Positions 16,465 to 23,417 of a DNA stretch of 42,238 bases are shown here, piece by piece. The DNA is from Patescibacteria group bacterium (GTDB lineage: Bacteria; Patescibacteriota; Patescibacteriia; Patescibacteriales; JAQVLT01). A program made the translations under genes and the position numbers. Position 1 is the first letter of the stretch, and every line of letters begins with the position of its first letter. The notes under the pieces were generated by a model that searched no databases, had not been told where the DNA came from, and saw only the letters and a program-made list of their open reading frames with translations. The DNA lies in assembly GCA_028704015.1 (NCBI GenBank), contig JAQVLT010000007.1:13632-55869 (forward strand). The letters are read 5' to 3'.

Positions 16465-17379
16465 ATGTTTTTACTTTCTTCGGGGAGAATCATAAAATTT
16501 AGTTTTCAGGATATTTTTAGAAATATTTGGCTTTCTATCGTAACTGTTATAATTTTGGCCTTGGCTTTGTTTTCTATAAACATGCTTTTGGTTGTACGCG
16601 TGATTAGTCAAGCGTCCGTGGAAGCAGTAAAGGACAAAATTGATATTAGTGTTTTTGTTAAAGCTGATGCTAGCGAAGAAAAAATTATTAATTTAAAAAA
16701 ACAGTTGGAAAATTTATCTGGCGTAGAAAAAGTTGATTATATTTCCAAAGCTCAAGCATTAGAAGCTTTCAGACAAAAATACCAGAATGACCCGAATATT
16801 ATTCAAGCTCTTCAAGAATTAGGAAACAATCCCTTAACCCCGACTTTAATTGTAAAGCCGGCGGATACCAGCAATTTTGATGTGTTAATTAATGATCTTA
16901 ATAAAATCAACGACGACATTATAGAGTCAAAAGATTTTACCGATCATAAATTAATTTTAGAGCGTATTAACAGTATCACCAATAAAGTAAGCGATGCTGG
17001 CATGATTTTGAGTTTGATTTTTGTGTTTATCAGTGTTTTAGTTATTTATAACGCCGTAAGAGTAGCGATTTATACGCATCGCAAGGAAATTGCAATCATG
17101 AGATTGGTGGGCGCTTCCGCTTCTTTTATCTATATGCCATTTTTGCTTTCCGGTTTGATTTATGCTCTAGTTGGAGTTTTGGCAATAGTGGCTTTATTTT
17201 ATCCTTTTTTAAGCTTGTTACAGCCGTACCTAGAAGCATTCTTCATAGAATACCAGATTAATATTATTCAATATTATAACAGCCATTTTCTGTCTATTTT
17301 TGGCTTACAATTAGCTGGCGCGGCCATGGTTAATATTGTTGCGAGTTATATTGCCGTGAAAAAATACGCAAAAGTTTAG
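16465..17379 (+). CDS. ftsX: cell-division protein FtsX
   Basis: 304 residues with FtsX topology: a short cytoplasmic N-terminus (FSFQDIFRNIW), first membrane helix about 21-46, an extracytoplasmic domain (about 50-170, including VEKVDYISKAQALEAF), then three closely spaced membrane helices in the C-terminal half with the permease segment HRKEIAIMRLVGAS between the second and third. It is the membrane partner of FtsE; its extracellular loop usually contacts a peptidoglycan hydrolase or its activator. It is the last gene of the operon before a short hairpin at 17443. Confidence 0.95.
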   Translation: MFLLSSGRIIKFSFQDIFRNIWLSIVTVIILALALFSINMLLVVRVISQASVEAVKDKIDISVFVKADASEEKIINLKKQLENLSGVEKVDYISKAQALEAFRQKYQNDPNIIQALQELGNNPLTPTLIVKPADTSNFDVLINDLNKINDDIIESKDFTDHKLILERINSITNKVSDAGMILSLIFVFISVLVIYNAVRVAIYTHRKEIAIMRLVGASASFIYMPFLLSGLIYALVGVLAIVALFYPFLSLLQPYLEAFFIEYQINIIQYYNSHFLSIFGLQLAGAAMVNIVASYIAVKKYAKV

Positions 17380-17442
17380 CTTGAAGCTAGAAACTACATG
17401 GCTTTACATTTTTGAATTTATTTATTATTATACTAATAACCG

Positions 17443-17460
17443 CCACCGAAGGTGGTTTTT
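17443..17460 (+). terminator. short candidate terminator after ftsX
   Basis: CCACC-GAA-GGTGG followed by TTTTT. The stem is only 5 bp with a 3-nt loop, so efficiency is uncertain. Confidence 0.45.
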
Positions 17461-17503
17461 AGTTAAAATTTATTGTTAAATTAGAAGGAATAAAAATAAA
17501 TAT

Positions 17504-17660
17504 AAAATTATTATTCCAGGGTCGTCCCTGGCTACGCCCAAGGCGCAGCCGCGGGCAGGCTAACGGTAGGCTTGCCCGCCTTTGGCGGGACTCCAGATTT
17601 TCCTGCCTGCCCTGCCTACCGGACAGGCAGGCGGCAGGCAGGGGTCCTGGCTATCGGGGT
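17504..17660 (+). pseudogene. tRNA-Gln pseudogene with GC-rich hairpin inserts in the D-arm and anticodon loop, truncated in the T-loop
   Basis: Segments line up in order with the intact tRNA-Gln at 17914-17984: AAAATTATTATTCC plus nine bases ending TCGTC (17504-17526), TAACGGTAGG (17561-17570), ACTCCAGATTTT (17590-17601), GGTCCTGGCTATCGGGGT (17643-17660). Between them are extra pieces 17527-17560 and 17571-17589, which are imperfectly complementary and so flank the D-loop as an extended stem. A 41-bp self-complementary piece lies near 17602-17642, inside the anticodon loop. The T-loop is cut after GGGGT and the rest of the tRNA is missing. The homology includes 14 bases upstream of the tRNA, so the flank was duplicated too. 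Confidence 0.75.
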
Positions 17661-17664
17661 AAGT

Positions 17665-17928
17665 ATGCATTATGTTTATATATTAATAAGTAAAGCAAGA
17701 AGTAATTGGTCGTATGTGGGCAGTACATCAAATTTAGAACAACGTTTTTGTGATCATAAGTATGGGAAAGTTAAATCAACTAAAGGTTGTCGTCCATTGT
17801 TGTTGATTTACTCAGAAGAGTTGTTAACCAGAGAGGACGCTTATGCGAGAGAATTATTTTTAAAATCGGGTATAGGCAGAGAAGAGAAAGCAGTTATTAT
17901 TAAAAATTATTATTCCGGGATCGTCTAA
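17665..17928 (+). CDS. GIY-YIG nuclease domain protein ending inside tRNA-Gln
   Basis: 87 residues from ATG 17665. The frame is open further upstream to 17572, but that part only translates GC-rich palindrome and pseudo-tRNA sequence. The single GIY-YIG domain is recognisable by MHYVYIL (GIY-like strand), WSYVGSTSNLEQRFCDHKYG (YIG-like strand plus catalytic-type Arg) and a small C-terminal helix region (REDAYARELFLKSGIGREEK). Size fits the stand-alone UPF0213/YhbQ-like group of structure-specific or homing-type nucleases. The last codons (KNYYSGIV-stop) are supplied by the tRNA-Gln 5' flank and its first 15 bases; the stop TAA is in the D-loop. The gene lies between the damaged and the intact tRNA-Gln copies. 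Its substrate is unknown. Confidence 0.85.
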   Translation: MHYVYILISKARSNWSYVGSTSNLEQRFCDHKYGKVKSTKGCRPLLLIYSEELLTREDAYARELFLKSGIGREEKAVIIKNYYSGIV

Positions 17929-17984
17929 CGGTAGGACTCCAGGTTTTGGTCCTGGCTATCGGGGTTCGAATCCCTGTCCCGGAG
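17914..17984 (+). tRNA. tRNA-Gln (anticodon TTG)
   Basis: 71 nt: acceptor TCCGGGA/TCCCGGA with a G discriminator (typical Gln), D-arm GTC-TAACGGTAG-GAC, anticodon arm CCAGG-TTTTGGT-CCTGG giving TTG (Gln, CAA codon), T-loop TTCGAAT. CCA is not encoded. Its first 15 bases also encode the end of the GIY-YIG protein, and it is followed by a terminator. Confidence 0.96.
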
Positions 17985-17994
17985 CTAAGATAAG

Positions 17995-18021
17995 ATATCG
18001 CTAATTTTAGCGATATTTTTG
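17995..18021 (+). terminator. intrinsic terminator after tRNA-Gln
   Basis: A 9-bp stem ATATCGCTA/TAGCGATAT (17995-18003 with 18008-18016), 4-nt loop, followed by a T-run. Confidence 0.9.
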
Positions 18022-18029
18022 TTATTTTA

Positions 18030-18052
18030 TTGACAAATGGTATTAATTTGTC
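18030..18052 (+). promoter_or_regulatory. TTGACA box overlapping an inverted repeat (possible operator)
   Basis: A perfect -35-like TTGACA (18030-18035) overlaps the inverted repeat GACAAAT (18032-18038) / ATTTGTC (18046-18052). No convincing -10 follows at 16-18 bp, so promoter function is uncertain. Its position, about 80-100 bp before the HEPN-like candidate gene, would suit a repressor site. Confidence 0.3.
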
Positions 18053-18132
18053 TTATTGGAAAGCAGTTCCCTTGGGGGTGCATTTAGATTTGAACAAAAT
18101 GAAATTATTTAATCAATAAATAATAAAATAAT

Positions 18133-18801
18133 ATGACTAAATTTAATATTTTTTCCACCTTGGGTGTTAAAAAAATGAAGAGTAAAAAATCTATTTTATG
18201 GAGCGACGCAACGCTTTATGAGGATTTTAAGTTGATAAAATTTTTAGTTGATAATATTGTTGCGGGAGATAGAGAATATAAAAACATTTGTGTTGAAAAA
18301 ATATTTTTAAATATTCAAAAAAAATCATGGCAAAAAAATTATCCAGTTAGGAGTTTTATCTTTTTAATTTATTATTCTTTTATTGTAGAAATAGCAGATA
18401 TAAAAACAATGCTCAGTTGCCAATCCTTAGAAATTATTTATTATTTGAAATTTGGCGAACAGACTAAGGATAATTTTAAAACAAAAGTAGAAAGGCTTTA
18501 TAACTGTTATTATTCTTTTACTTTTAAGTCTGATACAGCAAATATTATTAGAATTATTAGAAATAACGTGGCCCACACAGGCACCATTGATGGAATTTGG
18601 GGCAAGTATAAATTACATGATCAGGTTTCGATAAATAATTTTTTATCTATTCATAATGAACTAAAAAATATTAGATTGATTGCCTTCTCTTTTAATTTGT
18701 TAATTCAGGACATGGTAATAAGAATATTGGGTTTAAATTTAAAAGATCTTAGCATAAATGGTCTGCAACCATTTAATAACAAATATTTTAAAAATATATA
18801 G
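18133..18801 (+). CDS. uncharacterised helical protein with a HEPN-like RNxxxH motif
   Basis: 222 residues (207 if the second ATG at 18175 is used). No close family is recognised. It is predicted mostly alpha-helical, with no signal peptide and one moderately hydrophobic stretch around 74-90. Residues 139-150 read IRIIRNNVAHTG, with Arg143-Asn144 and His148 in the Rx4H arrangement of HEPN ribonucleases and other HEPN-fold proteins, including Asn after the Arg. The surrounding helix context (LYNCYYSF before, then a helix after) fits a HEPN-type C-terminal core. It stands alone between terminators, just downstream of the tRNA-Gln/GIY-YIG unit, and no antitoxin-like partner is adjacent. HEPN membership rests on one motif. 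Confidence 0.6.
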   Translation: MTKFNIFSTLGVKKMKSKKSILWSDATLYEDFKLIKFLVDNIVAGDREYKNICVEKIFLNIQKKSWQKNYPVRSFIFLIYYSFIVEIADIKTMLSCQSLEIIYYLKFGEQTKDNFKTKVERLYNCYYSFTFKSDTANIIRIIRNNVAHTGTIDGIWGKYKLHDQVSINNFLSIHNELKNIRLIAFSFNLLIQDMVIRILGLNLKDLSINGLQPFNNKYFKNI

Positions 18802-18888
18802 AATATTAAGATAAAGTTTTTTAGAAAATAAGTTTAATTCGAATTTCATCTATCACTCCGAGCAACAATGAATGTTATTCTTGATTAG

Positions 18889-18921
18889 AAAAAATACTGC
18901 GAATATTGGCAGTATTTTTTT
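18889..18921 (+). terminator. intrinsic terminator
   Basis: Stem AAAAAATACTGC/GCAGTATTTTTT (18889-18900 with 18909-18920), 8-nt loop, ending in the T-run. It lies 88 bp after the HEPN-like gene. Confidence 0.9.
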
Positions 18922-18942
18922 ATTCAATCAAAATTAAATTTT

Positions 18943-18971
18943 TTGACTTTTGTAATATTCCTTAGTAAGAT
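18943..18971 (+). promoter_or_regulatory. predicted promoter of the HsmA-family gene
   Basis: TTGACT (18943-18948), 17-bp spacer, TAAGAT (18966-18971). It sits between a terminator and the gene at 19039. Confidence 0.5.
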
Positions 18972-19038
18972 AAGATAATTCGTTTTCGCAAAGCGTAGTT
19001 GTTCTTTTTCGTGTTCAAACCGCAGAAGGAGGGGGGGC

Positions 19039-19389
19039 ATGCTTTGCGCCGCTATTACGCTAGTTATATTGGCCTACGCCTTGTATACGGTTTCAATTTT
19101 TTCCGAGCAAAAGAGAAAAAAAATTGAACCGTGGATGGTCGTAGTCTTCGGAATCGCAATAAGTTGCGATTTTTCGGGCACAATCTCTATGGCATTATTG
19201 GCTGGTAAAATCAGATTGAATTTACACTCAATCTGCGGATACTCGGCCATGATTATAATGGCCGCCCACTTCGTTCTTTCGGTTATCGCGCTTATAAGAA
19301 GAGGCGAGGCGGAGAGAATTTTTAGCAAGTATTCTCCGTTTGCCTGGGCAGTGTGGTCACTCGCTTTTCTTACGGGGATTCCGAGGTAA
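19039..19389 (+). CDS. HsmA-family (TIGR03987-type) four-helix membrane protein
   Basis: 116 residues, four transmembrane helices (about 2-19, 32-55, 64-86, 98-114). Family-like phrases are EPWMVVVFGIAISCDFSGTISMA (helix 2 with Asp-Phe-Ser-Gly), LNLHSICGYSAMIIMAAHFVLSVIAL and the terminal YSPFAWAVWSLAFLTGIP. I recall this pattern as the HsmA group of unknown function. It has a textbook ribosome-binding site, AAGGAGG (19026-19032), 6 nt before ATG, which is rare in this window, and its own promoter and terminator. It may have been acquired separately from its neighbours. Confidence 0.75.
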   Translation: MLCAAITLVILAYALYTVSIFSEQKRKKIEPWMVVVFGIAISCDFSGTISMALLAGKIRLNLHSICGYSAMIIMAAHFVLSVIALIRRGEAERIFSKYSPFAWAVWSLAFLTGIPR

Positions 19390-19391
19390 AG

Positions 19392-19428
19392 CCGATTGGA
19401 AATATTTTCAAGTCTAATCGGTTTTTTA
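19392..19428 (+). terminator. intrinsic terminator after the HsmA-like gene
   Basis: CCGATT (19392-19397) pairs with AATCGG (19416-19421), followed by TTTTTT. A smaller GAAA/TTTC pair lies in the loop. Confidence 0.75.
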
Positions 19429-19505
19429 TTTTTTGAAAGAATTTAATAATAATATTCGTATTAAGTTTAAGAGTATAAAATATCGTTAATTATTAATTAA
19501 TATTT

Positions 19506-19856
19506 ATGGAAAACATTAAACCAATGGATAATAAAAGCGAAAAATGCGAAAAGCCAGCTTGTTGCAAAAAACATCATATTATTATGATTGCGCTGGCTGT
19601 TATTTTATTTATTGCTGTATTTGCCGCTGGTCTGGCCATCGGTAATGGATTTAGTCACAAGAGAAATTCTGAATGGAACATGGAGCAGTCGCGGGGCGGT
19701 TGCATGATGAATAAGGGATGCGCGCGAGGCGGGGAAAATTGCCCAGGGGCTTCTTTGGGAAATGAATTAAAAGATACCTCCGAGCAACCATTAAATAATG
19801 AAAATCCATTGATACCGGAAGAAAATATAAACGCGACAACATCCGTAACCCAATAA
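19506..19856 (+). CDS. small Cys-rich single-pass membrane protein, unknown function
   Basis: 116 residues: a charged cytoplasmic N-terminus with a Cys/His cluster (KCEKPACCKKHH, about 13-24), one transmembrane helix (about 25-46), and an extracytoplasmic tail with Cys, Met and Gly clusters (RGGCMMNKGCARGGENCPG) ending in an Asn/Glu-rich segment. Cys and Met groups on both sides of the membrane suggest metal binding, for example copper, but no named family is recognised. ATG 19506 lacks a Shine-Dalgarno sequence. It is a single-gene unit followed by a terminator. Confidence 0.65.
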   Translation: MENIKPMDNKSEKCEKPACCKKHHIIMIALAVILFIAVFAAGLAIGNGFSHKRNSEWNMEQSRGGCMMNKGCARGGENCPGASLGNELKDTSEQPLNNENPLIPEENINATTSVTQ

Positions 19857-19906
19857 AATTATTAAGCATAGCTTAGATCGTTCTTTAAAGCATCAATGTG
19901 AAAAAA

Positions 19907-19948
19907 CAAAAAGCATCAAGAAATTGGTGCTTTTTGCGTATTTTTTGT
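19907..19948 (+). terminator. intrinsic terminator
   Basis: CAAAAAGCATCAA pairs with TTGGTGCTTTTTG (19907-19919 with 19924-19936, one G-U wobble), 4-nt loop, T-rich tail. Confidence 0.88.
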
Positions 19949-19951
19949 TTA

Positions 19952-19980
19952 TTGCCAATCATTATTAAAAATGATAAAAT
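19952..19980 (+). promoter_or_regulatory. predicted promoter of the response regulator-pilB unit
   Basis: TTGCCA (19952-19957), 17-bp spacer, TAAAAT (19975-19980) with extended TGA at 19972-19974. It lies directly behind a terminator, about 57 bp before ATG 20038. Confidence 0.65.
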
Positions 19981-20037
19981 GCAGATAGACGTGAATAAAC
20001 TAAATATACGTCTTTTATTTGAAATTTATTAAAATAT

Positions 20038-20406
20038 ATGTCGGAGCAAGCGAAAAAAATATTAATTGTAGAGGATGAAAAGCCGCTGGGCAGAGCTTTG
20101 AGCTTGAAACTTGGCAAGGCTGGATATCAATCAGACAATGCTTATGACGGCGAAGACGCGTTGACAAAGTTAAAAAATGGCAAGTATGATTTAGTGCTAC
20201 TTGATTTGGTGATGCCAAAATTAAATGGCTTTGAAGTATTGGTAAAAAAGAAAGAGGCCAAGGACAATACGCCCGTTATAGTATTATCAAATTTAAGCCA
20301 AGAGGATGACGTTAAACGTACCAAAGAATTTGGGGTTTTGGATTTTATTATCAAATCGGACATGAGTATTTTTGATATTATTGAAAAAATTAAAAAGATT
20401 GTATGA
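20038..20406 (+). CDS. stand-alone response regulator (receiver domain only)
   Basis: 122 residues, one complete receiver domain and no output domain. The acidic pocket is Glu12-Asp13 (IVEDE), the phospho-acceptor is Asp56 (LVLLDLVMP), the switch Ser84 is in VLSNLS and the conserved Lys106 is in IIKSD. Its stop overlaps the pilB start (ATGA), so the two are translationally coupled. A single-domain regulator so tightly linked to the pilus assembly ATPase probably acts by protein contact on the pilus machinery, as PilG/PilH-type regulators do. No histidine kinase is in the window. Confidence 0.92.
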   Translation: MSEQAKKILIVEDEKPLGRALSLKLGKAGYQSDNAYDGEDALTKLKNGKYDLVLLDLVMPKLNGFEVLVKKKEAKDNTPVIVLSNLSQEDDVKRTKEFGVLDFIIKSDMSIFDIIEKIKKIV

Positions 20407-22111
20407 AATTAGACGACAAAAGCATAAAAGAAATTATAGTCAGAGAGAATTATATCAGCGAAATCGACTTGAAAAAGGCAGAAGAAGAAGCTAAAAAGTC
20501 TGGTTATTCAATCATTGATTATCTTTTTAGCGAAGGTCTGCTGACAAAAGAATTATTGGGGCAGGCGATTTCCGAACATTTTAAAGTACCTTTTGTTGAT
20601 TTAAAAAAAGAGAGAATTGAAGACAATGCCTTTTTTTTAATGCCGGAGTTAGTGGCTCGTTCTCGTAGCGTTATTGTTTTTGCCTCCACTCCGGATGGTT
20701 TAAAAATTGCCATGGCCGATCCTGAAGATCTTGAAATTAGGCACGCTATAGAGAAGCGCTATGGTCATAATGTTATTGCTTATTTTGCTTTTGAAAAAGA
20801 TATTATTGAGGCAATGAATCGGTATGAGGCGGATTTAAGCGATGAGTTTAAAAACGTTTTAAAAAAATTAGAGGATAAAAATTTATCCGCAGAAGAAAGA
20901 GATGAAATTAGTTCGCAAATTGTTGATTTATTATTAAAGTACGCCAGTCAAAACAAAGCTTCGGATATTCATATTGAGCCTTATGAAAAGAAAATCATTG
21001 TACGTTTTCGCATTGACGGTATTATGCACGATGTTTTGGAAATTCCTAAACGGCTTGCCGATATTATTATTACCAGAATTAAAATTCTTTCAAAAATGCG
21101 CACCGACGAACATCGTGCCGCGCAGGATGGCAAATTAAGGTTTAAGTCGGAAGATCAGCTTATTGATGTTCGTGTTTCTGTTTTGCCGGTTACTAAGGGC
21201 GAAAATGCGGTTATGCGTTTAATGCGGTTATGCGTTTACTGTCTTCCAAGGGAAGGGAATTCAGTTTGACCGATCTAGGATTGTCTGAATTTAATTTTAA
21301 AAAAGTGAAAAAAGCCATAGATAAACCGCACGGTATGATTTTGGTTACAGGTCCCACGGGCTCAGGCAAAACCACAACGCTTTACGCGGTTTTGAAAATT
21401 TTGAATACGCGCGATATTAATATTGCCACTATTGAAGATCCAGTGGAGTATGATATTGAGGGTATTAGCCAAATTCAAGTTAATCCGAAAACTAATTTAA
21501 CATTTGCCAAAGGATTGCGCGCGATTTTGAGACAAGATCCAAATATTATTATGGTTGGAGAAATTCGCGACGAGGAAACTGCAGGTATAGCGGTAAATTC
21601 CGCTCTAACCGGTCATTTGGTTTTATCCACACTTCACACCAATGACGCCGCAACATGTTTGCCTCGCTTGTTGGATATGGGAGTTAAGCCATTTTTAGTA
21701 GCTTCAACTGTAAATGTGGCAATTGCGCAAAGGTTGGTGCGTAGATTATGCGAGAAATGTCGTTTTTCTTACAAAATTACGCCCGAAGAAATCGGTCGGA
21801 TTCAGGCGGAGCAGGGAATATTGGATATTTTTTTAAGCAAAGGGCATAAAGATTTGAGTGATTTGCGTTTATATAAGAGCCGTGGTTGCAAAGTTTGCAA
21901 TAATACCGGTTTTAAAGGCCGTTTGGGAATTTTTGAGGTTTTGGAAATGTCTGAAAATATTAAAGAATTGATTTTGCAACATGCTTCCAGTGATGAAATA
22001 ACTAAAGTTGCTAAACAAAACGGAATGACGACCATATTTGAAGACGGCATTGATAAAGTTTTGAATGGAGTTACAACCCTGGACGAAGTAATGAGAGTAA
22101 GTAAGACTTAG
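20403..22111 (+). pseudogene. pilB: type IV pilus assembly ATPase PilB (GspE family), frame broken by a 17-bp tandem duplication
   Basis: Two overlapping open frames (20403-21269 and 21230-22111) together make one PilB. Deleting one copy of the 17-bp repeat at 21204-21237 restores a continuous 563-residue protein reading ENAVMRLLSSKGREF across the joint. The N-terminal part has the T2SSE_N/MshEN-like region and the start of the ATPase N2 domain (ASDIHIEPYEKKIIVRFRIDG). The C-terminal part has Walker A GPTGSGKT (about 311-318 in the restored protein), the Asp box, Walker B (NIIMVGEIRDEET), the His box (TGHLVLSTLHTND) and the zinc tetracysteine (CEKC and CKVC). All catalytic parts are intact, so the break is recent, phase-variable or a sequence error. 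The second frame has its own ATG (21230), so two polypeptides could be made. Confidence 0.93.
21204..21237 (+). repeat. 17-bp perfect tandem duplication inside pilB
   Basis: AATGCGGTTATGCGTTT occurs twice back to back (21204-21220, 21221-21237). Seventeen is not a multiple of three, so the duplication shifts the reading frame of pilB; losing one copy would repair it. Confidence 0.97.
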
Positions 22112-22145
22112 TGAATTTTTAGGTTTTAAAATACAATAAAGAATT

Positions 22146-22174
22146 AAAAAATTCCGGTAATTCGGGATTTTTTA
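22146..22174 (+). terminator. intrinsic terminator after pilB
   Basis: AAAAAATTCCG pairs with CGGGATTTTTT (22146-22156 with 22163-22173, one wobble), T-rich tail. It separates pilB from pilC transcription. Confidence 0.8.
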
Positions 22175-22188
22175 TTTTTGCTAAAATG

Positions 22189-22197
22189 TGTTATAAT
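22189..22197 (+). promoter_or_regulatory. extended -10 promoter upstream of pilC
   Basis: TGTTATAAT (TATAAT 22192-22197) behind the pilB terminator and 34 bp before ATG 22231. No clear -35. Confidence 0.55.
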
Positions 22198-22230
22198 TTA
22201 TATGTTAATAACTTCAATTTATAAAATTTT

Positions 22231-23340
22231 ATGAAAAAAAATGTTGCTGAAAAAAAAGATAAAAAAAATTTTTTTCAGCGCGACTTTGATTTGTCTATTA
22301 GCCCGATTACTTTGGTGCAAAAGGCGCTTTTTGCCAAACATTTGTCAGTAATGTTGCGCGCCGGCTTGCCACTCAATGAAGCTTTGGCGATTATCGCCGA
22401 GACTAATCGCGGGCGTTTTCGCAAAATACTCCGAAAAATACTATCTTCAGTGCAGGCCGGCAATACACTTTCTTCGTCTTTTGCTCGTTTCCCAAAAATT
22501 TTTCCGGCAATATTTGTAAGTACTACACAGGCAGGAGAATCTTCAGGAACTTTGGAGGAAAATTTGGATAATTTAGCCGTCCAATTAGAAAAAGAAAAGG
22601 AATTATCTTCAAAGATAAAAGGGGCAATGCTTTACCCATTATTCGTGTTGATGGCCGCTTTTGTTATGGGTATGGCCATGGCTTTTTGGGTTTTGCCCAA
22701 AATTACTCCATTATTTGAAGGATTGAAAGTGAATTTGCCTTTTTCTACTAGGATGTTGATTGCTTTTTCGCATATTGTGCAGAGCCAGGGATATTATTTG
22801 TTGTTCGGTATTATTATCGTGGTGAGTCTTTTTGTTTGGCTCTGCCGACAAAAATTTTCTCGGCCTGTTACCCATCTTTTTTTATTGAAATTTCCCATAA
22901 TCAAACGTATTAGTCGTAACGCTAATTTAGCCAGATTTAATAGAATTTTAGGTACTTTATTGAAAAGCGGTTTAAACATTGATGAAGCATTATCTATTAC
23001 CGCCGATACCATGGGAAATTATTATTACATGAAATCGCTGAAAAAAGTTAGCATGCGCATTGGCAAAGGCAATAAATTGTCAGAAAATTTAAAAGAATAT
23101 GGAAAATTTTTTCCACCGATGGTTGTAAGTATGGTTCGCGTTGGAGAGGAATCGGGAAAATTAGAGGAAACATTGCTTTATCTGGCGGATTTTTATGAAA
23201 TGGAAGTGGATAATGCCACTAAATCTCTAGCCACCGCTATTGAACCGTTACTCCTTATGTTTATTGGGGCGGTTGTTTTATTTTTGGCGTTATCAATTAT
23301 CACGCCTATTTATAGTATTACCAGCGGCATAAATCGATAA
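22231..23340 (+). CDS. pilC: type IV pilus inner-membrane platform protein PilC
   Basis: 369 residues with two T2SSF domains, each a cytoplasmic helical bundle followed by membrane helices. The first (about 33-155, FAKHLSVMLRAGLPLNEALA...STTQAGESSGTLEENL) leads to membrane helices near 130-155 and 188-208. The second (about 235-350, FNRILGTLLKSGLNIDEALSI...MVRVGEESGKLEETL) leads to the C-terminal helix. The paired GE(S/E)SG motifs are diagnostic. PilC connects the PilB motor to pilin polymerisation. It is shorter than the roughly 400-residue average because the N-terminal extension is short. Confidence 0.95.
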   Translation: MKKNVAEKKDKKNFFQRDFDLSISPITLVQKALFAKHLSVMLRAGLPLNEALAIIAETNRGRFRKILRKILSSVQAGNTLSSSFARFPKIFPAIFVSTTQAGESSGTLEENLDNLAVQLEKEKELSSKIKGAMLYPLFVLMAAFVMGMAMAFWVLPKITPLFEGLKVNLPFSTRMLIAFSHIVQSQGYYLLFGIIIVVSLFVWLCRQKFSRPVTHLFLLKFPIIKRISRNANLARFNRILGTLLKSGLNIDEALSITADTMGNYYYMKSLKKVSMRIGKGNKLSENLKEYGKFFPPMVVSMVRVGEESGKLEETLLYLADFYEMEVDNATKSLATAIEPLLLMFIGAVVLFLALSIITPIYSITSGINR

Positions 23341-23417
23341 CGCAAGAATAAAAATAATTTTATATTTTTATATTTCTGTATTTTTAAATTTTTAGATTCT
23401 TGAATTTTTAAGTTTTT

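Noticed and set aside
17443-17660. Whole region after ftsX as a riboswitch or structured RNA
   Set aside because: Its ordered identity to tRNA-Gln plus palindromic inserts explains the structure better; no riboswitch consensus is recognised.
17572-17664. N-terminal extension of the GIY-YIG protein
   Set aside because: The extension only translates GC-rich palindrome and pseudo-tRNA sequence (PACPAYRTGRRQAG); the domain starts at the ATG at 17665.
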